A DNA stretch of 64,000 nt from Steinernema hermaphroditum. Lineage: Eukaryota; Nematoda; Chromadorea; Rhabditida; Steinernematidae. Where the stretch lies: positions 13,858,092-13,922,091 of the forward strand of contig CM059623.1 in the NCBI GenBank assembly GCA_030435675.1, given 5' to 3'. Below are positions 46,656-55,646 of this stretch, one piece after another (the stretch's first letter is position 1; every line of letters begins with the position of its first letter). The notes under the pieces were generated by a model. The model was given only the letters and a program-made list of their open reading frames with translations. It ran no database searches and was not told the DNA's origin. A program made the translations under genes and the position numbers.

Positions 46656-47375
46656 CTACTGGTTTGCTTTTGCATCGTCGAGTTCCAGCTGAGCAGCCTG
46701 CTGAGCATCCCGCAGAGCCTTAAGCTCTACCAGTCCGTCCTCGTACTTCTTTACCACAGGATCGATCATCATCTCAGCCGCCGTCTTTTCCGCCTCCAAT
46801 TCGGCCTGAGTCTTAGTCGCATCGAGGTCATTCTTTACTGCATCGAATGCCGTCTGCTTCTCGGTAACAAGCATTGCAGCTTGCATGGCGGCCTCGTTCT
46901 TCTTGGTCTGTTCTTCCTGGGCATCGGCCAGCATTGTTTGAAGTGGAATCTTCTCTGCGTTTGTCGCCGCTCCCGCGATCATTGTCTGGAGATTCATAAC
47001 AGCCGTATCGGCATCTTGCTTTTCTGTGTCGGCGGTTGTCTTCGCGGTCTTGGCATCCATTAATTCTTTGTTAGCCTTAGCGGCATCAATCTTCTTCTGA
47101 AGTCCCATAATCGTCGCTTTAATCGGACCCGCTGCGGCCTTCTTCATGTCGTACTCGGGCTTCAACCCCTTCAGTTCCATGTCCTTAGCATCGGCGTCCT
47201 GTGTGGCTTGGGTGAGCTTTGCTGTAGCTTGCTCTACAGCTGTCTGTTGCTGCTCTGGAATATGCACTTTACTCAACGGTTTTGACCAAATCTGTTTACC
47301 TGGTGGGGTGGCCAGCGGTTGGCAAGCATATCCAGTAGCGATGAGGAGAAGGAAGCAGAAGGCGACGGTGTTCAT
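46656..47375 (-). CDS. secreted Ala/Lys-rich coiled-coil protein, copy 1
   Basis: A single exon encodes 239 residues. A signal peptide is clear (MNTVAFCFLLLIATGYA, cleaved before CQPLA). The mature chain is almost entirely Ala/Lys/Glu/Asp/Gln-rich helix with coiled-coil-like spacing (for example VEQATAKLTQATQDADAKD and KTAADTEKQ-type stretches) and has a single Cys at its start. No domain is recognised. A TATA box lies at 47421-47430 and an AATAAA at 46581-46586 on the sense strand, so the gene looks complete and strongly promoted. It differs from copy 2 at only three residues (K/E near 32, Q/K in AAM-AAM, K/Q in VEL-ALRD). Abundant secretion is likely, but the role is unknown. Confidence 0.8.
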   Translation of the reverse strand: MNTVAFCFLLLIATGYACQPLATPPGKQIWSKPLSKVHIPEQQQTAVEQATAKLTQATQDADAKDMELKGLKPEYDMKKAAAGPIKATIMGLQKKIDAAKANKELMDAKTAKTTADTEKQDADTAVMNLQTMIAGAATNAEKIPLQTMLADAQEEQTKKNEAAMQAAMLVTEKQTAFDAVKNDLDATKTQAELEAEKTAAEMMIDPVVKKYEDGLVELKALRDAQQAAQLELDDAKANQ

Positions 47376-47420
47376 CGTTTGAAGAGTTGATGGGATGATG
47401 TTGCCAATTGTGCTCGACTT

Positions 47421-47430
47421 CTTATATACG
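47421..47430 (-). promoter_or_regulatory. TATA box of secreted coiled-coil gene 1
   Basis: CGTATATAAG lies about 50 bases before the ATG on the minus strand and is unchanged in the second copy. Confidence 0.7.
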
Positions 47431-47697
47431 CATGTTGGAGCCTACCCGAATAACCCAGTTCTTTTGTGCGGTGCACTTTTTGCAGTGCGGTGCAATTTTG
47501 TTGTAGTAACCAGTTCTCGAGAGTCACGGAGAAAGTGCAAAATCTCTTTTGTTCTCCTAGCTGACGACCTGATTTCGAGATTGCGCGGCTTGACTAGTTA
47601 TTGACTAGTACGGTAACTTGTAGTGATGGGTGAATTCAGCCATGCGACTGCATGTTGTTAGTGAAAAGTATCGTTCGAGGTAGCAGAAACGATCGGT

Positions 47698-48136
47698 GTA
47701 CATGCTGTTATTGTGAAATTGTGAAATTCCTTATGGCTAGGTACTGTAATACTTGCAGCGGAATCAAGCGTAGTGAGGTAAAGACAGAGAAGGAAACGAA
47801 GAAAAACACGCAATTTGAGCCAGAGCTGAAAAAAGTCAGTGCAGCTATTGATAGCGACGAGAATGTGCGTCCTGGCTTGATGTTGGTTTACAATCTTTGT
47901 TAAAAGGTTACTGAGTTATTCGTAAAATATGATGTCGACCAAATCAAATGAAAGATCCGGGAGGGATATTTCATTCTGTTTCGTTATAATACATAAAACT
48001 TTGTTATATGTAGATCTGAGAAATAAATGTTGCAGCCTTCTTTCGCTCTCAGGTCGGTCTCTTTCACATTCACGTTCCCTATTACCGCGGACATATAAAT
48101 AAGTACACCTCCCTCACTGAGCACCGGCTAGTACCA
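47698..48136. other. intergenic, no supported gene
   Basis: A short plus-strand frame at 47652-47903 straddles the end of the duplication and has no support. Confidence 0.35.
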
Positions 48137-48665
48137 CGCAAAACACCATTTTCGGCGTTGAAAATTACATAGGCACGCAAATTAGATCATTTATATGCCT
48201 ATGGGATCAACTCCCCTTCAAAACTTAGGGCTCCAACTTGACCTGCATTCATGTCCGGGTCCCGGAACGATCTGGAAGACGGGATGTGCAGCTTTTCTCA
48301 TCGATTTCATGTTTTAGAGCATATGCGAAAACCATACTGGTCGTCTTATGGTAATTACTTAACACTACAGATGAAATAAAGCCGGATCTTTCATCCAATG
48401 AAAAACGACACTTCTCCCGGAATTCGTATTTTCCCCATTTATCATGTGATAAAACATAAGTACGGGGTTTCTCATGCACTCTACAACGTGGAATCGATAG
48501 AAAACTTCAGAAACCCTGTCTTTCAGATCGTTCCGGGACCCGGGCAAGGATGCAGTTCAAGTTGCGGTCTTAACTTTGAAGGGGAGATTATGCTCATAAG
48601 TACTTAAAATGACCATATTTTTGCTCCTATGTAATTTCCGACGCCAAAAACGATGTTTTGTGTGG
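48137..48665. mobile_element. 529-base fold-back element
   Basis: The ends are inverted copies (GCAAAACACCATTTTCGGCG...ATTACATAGG against CCTATGTAATTT...ACGATGTTTTGTG). Inner blocks with CCCCTTCAAAACTTAG, GGGTCCCGGAACGATCTG and an AAAACAT region also pair in inverted order, in diverged form. Related pieces occur in the 2339-2539 insertion of the 1997-3025 element. No coding capacity is seen. Confidence 0.7.
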
Positions 48666-49064
48666 TTTTAACCGGATCTCTTTTAACCGGATCTCATCTC
48701 ATCTCAAAACGGACTCTAAGATAACTTTTTAAATTTTTTTGGCGTTAGTGTATTGTATGAGCCGTCGTTGTAGTGCCATTATTGTGAGTAAGGGCTGCGC
48801 AATAAAGTCCTATTTGGGTCCTGTTTGACTTAGCAAAGAATACAGTTCTGTTTTGTTGAGCTCTGGGGGTGTACTGTGTTTATATGTAGCCGCCAAAACT
48901 GAGTCGGTTCAACGTTTTACCTTTAAAGGCGACACTTGGACTTCCCAGTGGAAATGAACTGCACCTTCTTGTTAGCTCGTTAAATCCCCTATATATTAAC
49001 GGAAAGCCGACGGGTCCGTTGGTCAGTGTGTGTGTGTGTTTTTCCGTGAGCATGGAGAGAACAC
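48666..49064. other. intergenic, no supported gene
   Basis: Two adjacent copies of TTTTAACCGGATCTC occur near 48670-48697. Otherwise nothing is recognised. Confidence 0.35.
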
Positions 49065-49147
49065 CCACACAAAATGAGGACCCCGAGGGGAACCGAACGC
49101 GACACCGCCCGCTTACAAACGGAGAACGTTCGCAATGAGCCACACAG
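49065..49147 (-). repeat. tRNA-like dispersed repeat, copy 2
   Basis: On the minus strand it reads GTGTGGCTCATTGCGAACG, then a CCGTTTGTAAGCGG arm and GCGTTCGGTTCCCC, corresponding in order to the copy at 3160-3235. It is too irregular for a working tRNA. Confidence 0.35.
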
Positions 49148-49794
49148 ACAGTTGAGATGGTAGCGCTCTACTTCCATTACGTCTCTGGCGATGCTAGGCT
49201 TTGAGTATTTTTGCAGTTTTTATGTGATTTTTTTGCCTATTTTGTAAGCAGTAGTGATGTCGGTTCGAGTTTCCTGAAACTTTATAGTTTTTTCGCCCAT
49301 TTCAGCCATTTACATGAGCGCAAATCTTGCCGCCCGCAGGGCTATGGGCTACTTGGCTTTTAGTACCTGGAGGGCGCGAATTCGCGCGCAGCCGCGTTTA
49401 TTCTACATAAATTCTACAAGCGAATTGACAGTTATACGTTTTTATTGGGGGTGTACTTATTTATATGTCCGCCACTGTATGTGCTCTGTCTGTTTGTGTA
49501 GCGTCGGAGTGTCGTAACACACGCCCTGTTGTTTCTATGTTTCAGACTCGCCAGGATAACGCAATCGCGAAATAGCGTCGCGGACTTACAAGGGAACGGT
49601 CGAACATGTAACCCTTAGATCGATGCGACACTAGGGGCAAACGGTCGCTTTCCGTCGAGGTCAAAATGCGAGGATACAAGTGTCGGTTTCTGTACAGGAT
49701 TGTCACATGCGATGAGAAGTGTATAAATATAAAGGAAAGAAATCAATAAGAAGGAAAAAAATGCTCTAGAAAAGAAAAAGTGTTACTGCGCTAG
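49148..49794. other. intergenic, no supported gene
   Basis: No recognisable feature was found. Confidence 0.35.
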
Positions 49795-50292
49795 TGTAGA
49801 GCAAGACAATTATGTCTGTACGGTGGGATTGTGAAGGCTTGCGACACTGGGAAATGCAGCGGGACAAGACGGTCGACATAAACGTGCATATCGACAAGCT
49901 GCATCGTTTTAACTATACGATCCAACAGAAAAGCTCGAATCATGAGGTATAACGCATCCACCCACAAATTGTAAAAGTCGTCAAGACCGCACTCCAAGAG
50001 CTGAAGTGGGAGATTCTTCCGCATCCACCGTATTCTCCAGACTTATCACCAACGGACTATCATCTGATCCGCTCGCTGTCCAACCATATGAGGGGTGTTT
50101 AATTCGAAAATGACGAAACACTCCAAACCTGGATCAACATCTTCTTCGACACCTGGTGGACCGGTGGGAGCAGGTCGTGGATAACAACGAGGAATACATT
50201 GTTGATTAATGCCTTGTTATTGTTGTTGGATAAAAGTTCATTTTTTAATTGACAAAAAAACGGCAAGAACTTTCTAACCAACGCTGTAGTAT
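49795..50292 (+). mobile_element. inactive mariner-family transposase remnant
   Basis: The plus strand reads VRWDCEGLRHWE, QLDRL-like DKLHRFNYTIQQ, LKWEILPHPPYSPDLSPTDYHL and, in another frame, DRWEQVVDNNEEYIVD. These are the mid-to-end landmarks of mariner transposases, including the SPDL Asp. The HDNARPH-type segment is replaced by a stop and shifted sequence, and at least one further frame change occurs, so no protein can be made. CGGCAAGAACTTTCTAACC at 50261 resembles a mariner terminal repeat. The 5' half is missing. It lies between the two copies of the secreted coiled-coil gene. Confidence 0.85.
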
Positions 50293-50577
50293 TTTGCACC
50301 CAGGTCTACCTTTTGTCCTTAATCTCGCATCAGTCTTAGTGAGGCTCTGGGATTGAGCCAGTGGAGAGCTTAGTCGAGAAATTCCGCATGGCGACAGCCG
50401 TCTACATACTTAGCGAGGCGGTACATATTCTGTTGTTCGTGAGTGTGGGTGCACAAATGCGATTTAGGGAATCCCGAGAGTGTGACACTAGAAAAGGAGA
50501 GGACTTTTAATTTTTTTATTTTTAACTTTTAATTTTAAAGCCTCATAATTGTCATACGTCGTTTCATTTAATAACAA
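50293..50577. other. spacer before duplication unit 2
   Basis: Nothing is recognised beyond T/A-rich sequence near 50510-50545. Confidence 0.35.
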
Positions 50578-50905
50578 AGGAATTATAGATCAAGGTCAAG
50601 CAGACGATCAGTGCGTTCTTCTTTGTTTCATTTTTTCTCGTCGCAACCAGTCAGCTAACGCAACTCGTCGCAACCAGCTAACGATCATTTTTCTCCCGAC
50701 AGTGCCTGGGATCTATTGTCTACCACTACTTTCTACATATGACTCTTTAAAGACGATGTAACAAGAACCTGTTCGACGACCTTGACCGACAATAGACCCT
50801 TTAAAGGAACACTGGCTTCATTGTAGTTTGTTTATTGCACAAATGAGAAAGTCACACCTCCACCATGAAATTGCTATAATTCTGACAAACTGTTATGTTG
50901 CCGCT

Positions 50906-51625
50906 CTACTGGTTTGCTTTTGCATCGTCGAGTTCCAGCTGGGCAGCCTGCTGAGCATCCCGCAGAGCCTGAAGCTCTACCAGTCCGTCCTCGTACTTCT
51001 TTACCACAGGATCGATCATCATCTCAGCCGCCGTCTTTTCCGCCTCCAATTCGGCCTGAGTCTTAGTCGCATCGAGGTCATTCTTTACTGCATCGAAGGC
51101 CGTCTGCTTCTCGGTAACAAGCATTGCAGCTTTCATGGCAGCCTCGTTCTTCTTGGTCTGTTCTTCCTGGGCATCGGCCAGCATTGTTTGAAGTGGAATC
51201 TTCTCTGCGTTTGTCGCCGCTCCCGCGATCATTGTCTGGAGATTCATAACAGCCGTATCGGCATCTTGCTTTTCTGTGTCGGCGGTTGTCTTCGCGGTCT
51301 TGGCATCCATTAATTCTTTGTTAGCCTTAGCGGCATCAATCTTCTTCTGCAGTCCCATAATCGTCGCTTTAATCGGACCCGCTGCGGCCTTCTTCATGTC
51401 GTACTCGGGCTTCAACCCCTTCAGTTCCATGTCCTTAGCATCGGCGTCCTGTGTGGCTTGGGTGAGCTTTGCTGTAGCTTGCTCTACAGCTGTCTGTTGC
51501 TGCTCTGGAATATGCACTTTACTCAACGGTTCTGACCAAATCTGTTTACCTGGTGGGGTGGCCAGCGGTTGGCAAGCATATCCAGTAGCGATGAGGAGAA
51601 GGAAGCAGAAGGCGACGGTGTTCAT
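50906..51625 (-). CDS. secreted Ala/Lys-rich coiled-coil protein, copy 2
   Basis: This 239-residue product has the same signal peptide and helical body as the gene at 46656. The substitutions relative to copy 1 are Glu in IWSEPLSK, Lys in AAMKAAM and Gln in VELQALRD. The frame, TATA box (51671-51680) and AATAAA (50831-50836 on the sense strand) are all intact, so both copies probably work. The near identity of coding and flanking sequence points to a recent duplication or gene conversion. The function is unknown. Confidence 0.8.
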   Translation of the reverse strand: MNTVAFCFLLLIATGYACQPLATPPGKQIWSEPLSKVHIPEQQQTAVEQATAKLTQATQDADAKDMELKGLKPEYDMKKAAAGPIKATIMGLQKKIDAAKANKELMDAKTAKTTADTEKQDADTAVMNLQTMIAGAATNAEKIPLQTMLADAQEEQTKKNEAAMKAAMLVTEKQTAFDAVKNDLDATKTQAELEAEKTAAEMMIDPVVKKYEDGLVELQALRDAQQAAQLELDDAKANQ

Positions 51626-51670
51626 CGTTTGAAGAGTTGATGGGATGATGTTGCCAATTGTGCTCGACTT

Positions 51671-51680
51671 CTTATATACG
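51671..51680 (-). promoter_or_regulatory. TATA box of secreted coiled-coil gene 2
   Basis: CGTATATAAG, identical in sequence and spacing to the first copy. Confidence 0.7.
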
Positions 51681-51938
51681 CATGTTGGAGCCTACCCGAA
51701 TAACCCAGTTCTTTTGTGCGGTGCACTTTTTGCAGTGCGGTGCAATTTTGTTGTAGTAACCAGTTCTCGAGAGTCACGGAGAAAGTGCAAAATCTCTTTT
51801 GTTCTCCTAGCTGACGACCTGATTTCGAGATTGCGCGGCTTGACTACTTATTGACTAGTACGGTAACTTGTAGTGATGGGTGAATTCAGCATGTTGTCGC
51901 CGAAAAGTATCATTCGTAGTAGCAGAAAGGATCGGTCA

Positions 51939-52351
51939 AAAACTATATGATGTGGGAGCTGGCCTTTCCGGTACTCAATTGCAATGTTCCAATTTGACCT
52001 TTCCTCATTGTGCATAGGAGTTTCATGAGTTTCAAAGGCTTACGCCCTGCGAGACGTCATATATATGCACAAGAACCACATTATCACTTGGTAGTCGCCG
52101 CTCTTCTTCTGGCTTCGGCACAGGGCACGGCCTCGGAGAAGAACGCGGCGATCCGATCAGTGTGCACGGGCATCGGAGAGGCGAGGAGGCCGATTCCGGA
52201 GACGTTTCGGCACAGGATATACAGTTTCTTTGGATTCGCACGGGCACTTTGAGTGATGCCGTGAATCGAGTAAATTTTGTGAAAGTAATAGGTTCGAATC
52301 GGTCGAATGTTTTGAAAACATTTGATCTCAATGAACTCTGCGAACTTCTTC
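51939..52351. other. intergenic, ambiguous short frames
   Basis: At 52030-52330 both strands have open frames. The minus-strand frame ends at 52084, and the plus-strand frame has a signal-like stretch (LVVAALLLASAQG). Neither can be preferred, so no gene is called. Confidence 0.3.
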
Positions 52352-52505
52352 AACACATCGGGAATGAAATTCCTTTAGACATAAAAAATGGTGACGATCT
52401 TTTGAGCGCACAATGCGAAAGAAGAGAAATCAATTGGCGTGAAAGGTAAGAGATTTATCTGACAGCTATTGGTCGTTTTTTCAAATTGTAAAAGCCAAAA
52501 ATGTT
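52352..52505. repeat. 3' flank of tRNA-Val shared with 24436-24577
   Basis: CACATCGGG-ATGAAATTCCTTTAGACATAAAAAATGGTGACG matches the 24.4-kb copy and leads into the same tRNA gene at similar spacing. Confidence 0.6.
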
Positions 52506-52578
52506 TGATCTCGGGCGGGCTCGAACCGCCGGCCTTCTGTGTGTTAGACAGATGTGATAACCACTACACCACGAGATC
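52506..52578 (-). tRNA. tRNA-Val (AAC)
   Basis: Fourth copy, identical across the mature tRNA, with downstream AAACATTTTT on the transcribed strand as terminator. Confidence 0.95.
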
Positions 52579-52860
52579 GCTGTCCAGAGTGTGTGGCCAT
52601 AATACTATGATTTATTACCAACCACTTTCGATGTTGTAGATGGTAGGTGCCTTGATGGTAGATCCGGTCGGTCAAACCCATCCGGCCCTCAACGGTAGTC
52701 GTCCGCGCGCCGTCTCTCCACCATTCATGACCAGAAAGTAACCGAACGACCGGGCTTTAAGTCTCAAATTAGGCGTTGGCTTACGCGTTCATGGCTTACT
52801 CGCAAACGTTTTGTTATTAAAGCCTCCGATTCTAAAATACGTCTAATTTTGTTCATCAAC

Positions 52861-53648
52861 ATGAATGACCTTCCCTACGGGTTCTACGAATCGGTATTGC
52901 TGACTGGACGGACTGCGCGGCTATCCAAAATTACCACGCAACTGTCGGGAAACATTGGAATTGTCGCGCAGCAAATCATGTTGAAATATCATGCCGCTGC
53001 TGATGAAAGCTGTTGGAATCAGATTATTAGCCAAGTACCCAATCACCTCTGGATCGAGAAAGATAAATTTGTCGCAAGCGTTGGTATATATATTTTCGAG
53101 AATAACGAAGACAAGGTTAGCAAGGAAATCATCGATCGGATTTTGTTTCCCAATGCCATGTACTTCCTAGCCCTAAGGACACCTACTGTGAGCAAGGCGT
53201 GGATCGACTGGGCATACACAGCTAAGCGTCTAACGGGACTATACGTTTACAGCAAAGTCGATGAGCGATCGCACTTTCTAAGAAACTCATCGAAGCTGGG
53301 CACCTCACCGAAATACGCATTGAAAGTGAGGCCTATTCAGAAGGAATGATGGAAATGGTGAAGCTATCACTTATTCAACCTCAGTTCAAGTCTTTGCGCT
53401 TTATGGTTGATGGTCTTCTGGACGAACTTCTAGCATTTTGGGGCCAGAACAAGGAAACCCTTCAAGGGAAAGATTTGTTTTTAGAAACCCTAAATCATGT
53501 TGAATTCTTGGAGGAAAAACCACAAAGGTTTAAAAAAAACCACAGCCACAAGGCGTATGTGTTCTTCGAGTGTTTGGAGCGGAAACCCAGCGAGAGTGAG
53601 ATGAGTTGCTTCGCGAAGACGACGCGAATTCGAATATTGTTCGCATAA
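52861..53648 (+). pseudogene. F-box-like nematode gene with a single frameshift, copy E
   Basis: The ATG at 52861 opens MNDLPYGFYESVLL, the same type of N-terminus as copy D (MEGVPYDFIDRVLN). The frame runs to about 53285, after which protein-like sequence (EAGHLTEIRIESEAYSEGMM, then FKSLRFMVDGLLDEL) continues in another frame to a stop at 53646-53648. One missing base near 53283 explains the switch. The only AG/GT pair that would restore the frame by splicing needs a 26-base intron, which is too short. Full length would be about 262 residues. The body does not obviously match copies A-D, so it may belong to a sister family. A sequencing error is the alternative to a pseudogene. Confidence 0.65.
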
Positions 53649-54075
53649 ATCGCTGTGTTGGTTAATCTGTACTTAGTTAATAAATCTCGAGTGTACGACA
53701 AAGAGTTCCGTCATATGTTCGGAGATGTTTACTCCTACGTTTGTACATATTATCAAATGAATACTTCTAAGCGATAAATGTCGTTCTGGGCGATCCCCAT
53801 CCACATTCCAAATCATGTGCTTGGCTCACGCACAGAGCGGACCCGATGAGGCCCACAATTTCAGGAGATCGTCGTTCGAATTAGCAGGCATTCGAATTAG
53901 CTTGCGGAAAGAAAAATACAGATCGACCCCATTTATGTATATATAGAGGTTAAGAGACTATTAAAGTGAAAGACATGCTGAGTTTGAGGGTTTCTATCAC
54001 TCAATCACAACATAACAGAAAGGTAAGATCGGCAAAATATGAGAAATCAGTGTATCATCAGATCAATTGTGGCCA
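53649..54075. other. intergenic, no supported gene
   Basis: It includes an AATAAA-like end for copy E (ttaataaatctcg near 53678). Otherwise nothing is recognised. Confidence 0.4.
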
Positions 54076-54543
54076 TTACTCAATATACTTGACGTCCAAC
54101 CAGGCGGCGATCTCCCTCGGATCCTTCTTTTCCAACGAATTAGCGGTGTACTTCTGAAGTGTGTCGAGCATGTCGGGCATGTCCAAGTAGCTCGCCGAGT
54201 TGATCACATCGGCCAGTCGGTCGCGCGGCTCCAATTTGTCGAACAGGGCCGTGTCCTCTTCGGGAATCTTCCTACAGAACCTGTCGAGGGCGCGCTCTCG
54301 ATCCGTCTTCGGCTCCTCGCTCTCATGCAGCCTGAGCCACTCGCGGATCACCTCCAACGACTCCTTCTTGACGTCCACTTTGATCGCCTCTTTGGGGAAG
54401 TGACCCTTCGCGACGTCGTAGTTAAGGGCTTGAAGCATCGTGCTGATGTGAACGCATTTGTTGATGTAGTCGGAGTTGAAATTCATGCGGTGACCATCGT
54501 TTGAAACAAGCGTAACAGTCTTCTGATCAGGTGGCGGAGCCAT
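54076..54543 (-). CDS. Skp1-related protein, C-terminally short
   Basis: Skp1 proteins bridge cullin and F-box proteins in SCF ubiquitin ligases. This single exon of 155 residues starts at 54543, ten bases after a TTTCAG acceptor, and has both Skp1 halves: a BTB-like N-terminus (VTLVSNDGHRMNFNSDYI, then IKVDVKKESLEVIREWLRLHE) and the C-terminal signature DVINSASYLDMPDMLDTLQKY followed by KDPREIAAW. It ends at LDVKYIE, about where typical Skp1 reads NIKNDF. The last about 20 residues, which include helices contacting the F-box, are missing. No plausible downstream exon was seen. Nematodes carry many skr genes, so this is probably one of that expansion. Its position near F-box-like genes is suggestive only. 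Confidence 0.85.
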   Translation of the reverse strand: MAPPPDQKTVTLVSNDGHRMNFNSDYINKCVHISTMLQALNYDVAKGHFPKEAIKVDVKKESLEVIREWLRLHESEEPKTDRERALDRFCRKIPEEDTALFDKLEPRDRLADVINSASYLDMPDMLDTLQKYTANSLEKKDPREIAAWLDVKYIE

Positions 54544-55646
54544 TTTGAGTGTCTGAAAAGAAAGAATGTAGAAGAAGGCATCGTCGGCAGCGCGATATAA
54601 GACACAGAACACGGTGAGAAAGGACAATTCAAATTAGGCCTAAAATGTACGTCCTTAAATAAACAGATTAACGGCTGAAGTTCAAGAACATCGTCAGACT
54701 GAGGTAAGTCATTCATAAACAGGCTGAATCGATCCAGAGATGGACACCGACTCAGCCGTTGAACCGATCTCCTGACGATCTATACCGACTACTGTCTTTC
54801 CGCGTCGGTACGAGAGAGCGCAGACGAACAGAGAAGCGGTGTGTGTGACGCACCTATCAATCCTACGCACGACAGCTTGCTCAAACAGCGGCAATACCCT
54901 AAAATTCGGCACTTTTTATAACGATAAGACATAGAGATGAACCGGCAATTTAATAAAGTTATAATTAAGCAAATAGCGATGCGTTTTTGTTTTAGCACCG
55001 CCATCACATCAAGCGAAGATTAAATCAGAGCAGGAGCTTGATTTCGCTTAGCTTGCATTCCGTATCGTCTTAGGCTGTTCAGTTGGCTCTGAGCCGACTC
55101 GAACCGCCCACTCCAGACGCATGCGACAAAAGGGTAAAAGGGTCCAATTTTCCTCTGATCGTCTGCGCTCTTTTCGCACCGCTCCAGTCAAATCATACAA
55201 AGCAACCCCTTCCAGCACGGTTCGAAGCCGCTGGGCTTCGATTCACCTCACAAACGTACACCAACATTCCGCGCGATAAATATCATATAGGATATACCAG
55301 TCAGTGAACAGATAAATAACATCTAGCACCTCAAAATTCATTGTTCATTTCAAAAACAAAACCAAGAAGACAACAAGTAAAGACACTAAAAATCGCATTT
55401 CTGAAGAGTTGACATATACAATATGCATATAAATATCGAAAAACAAGATGAAAACAAACAGAAACCAGCATAGATTCTTCATTCTAAATGAATTCGCATA
55501 TTGGACGCACTTTGTTAAGACACACGGAGAGAGTTGTTTGCATATTCTGTACACAGACACTTCGAAGAGGAGGAACTTGACGATGGATGCTGAGACTGTA
55601 CAAGGTGGATAGGAAGGGAAAGGAAAGAACACTACGGATGATGACT
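54544..55646. other. intergenic between Skp1-like gene and CNOT1 3' end
   Basis: It contains the likely 5' region of the Skp1-like gene and the CNOT1 3' UTR on the minus strand. No further gene is supported. Confidence 0.4.

Larger units (their letters stand above)
46328..47697. repeat. segmental duplication, unit 1
   Basis: This block of about 1.37 kb is repeated in the same orientation at 50578-51938, offset by 4250 bases and nearly identical through the gene, its promoter and 3' flank. The right end carries small indels, such as ten extra bases near 47642 in this unit. Confidence 0.93.
50578..51938. repeat. segmental duplication, unit 2
   Basis: Second copy of 46328-47697, with few substitutions in and around the gene and more small differences at the right edge. 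Confidence 0.93.

Noticed and set aside
46578..47063. 161-residue Leu/Cys-rich frame on the plus strand, duplicated at 50828
   Set aside because: It is antisense to the secreted coiled-coil gene, which has a signal peptide, TATA box and polyadenylation signal.
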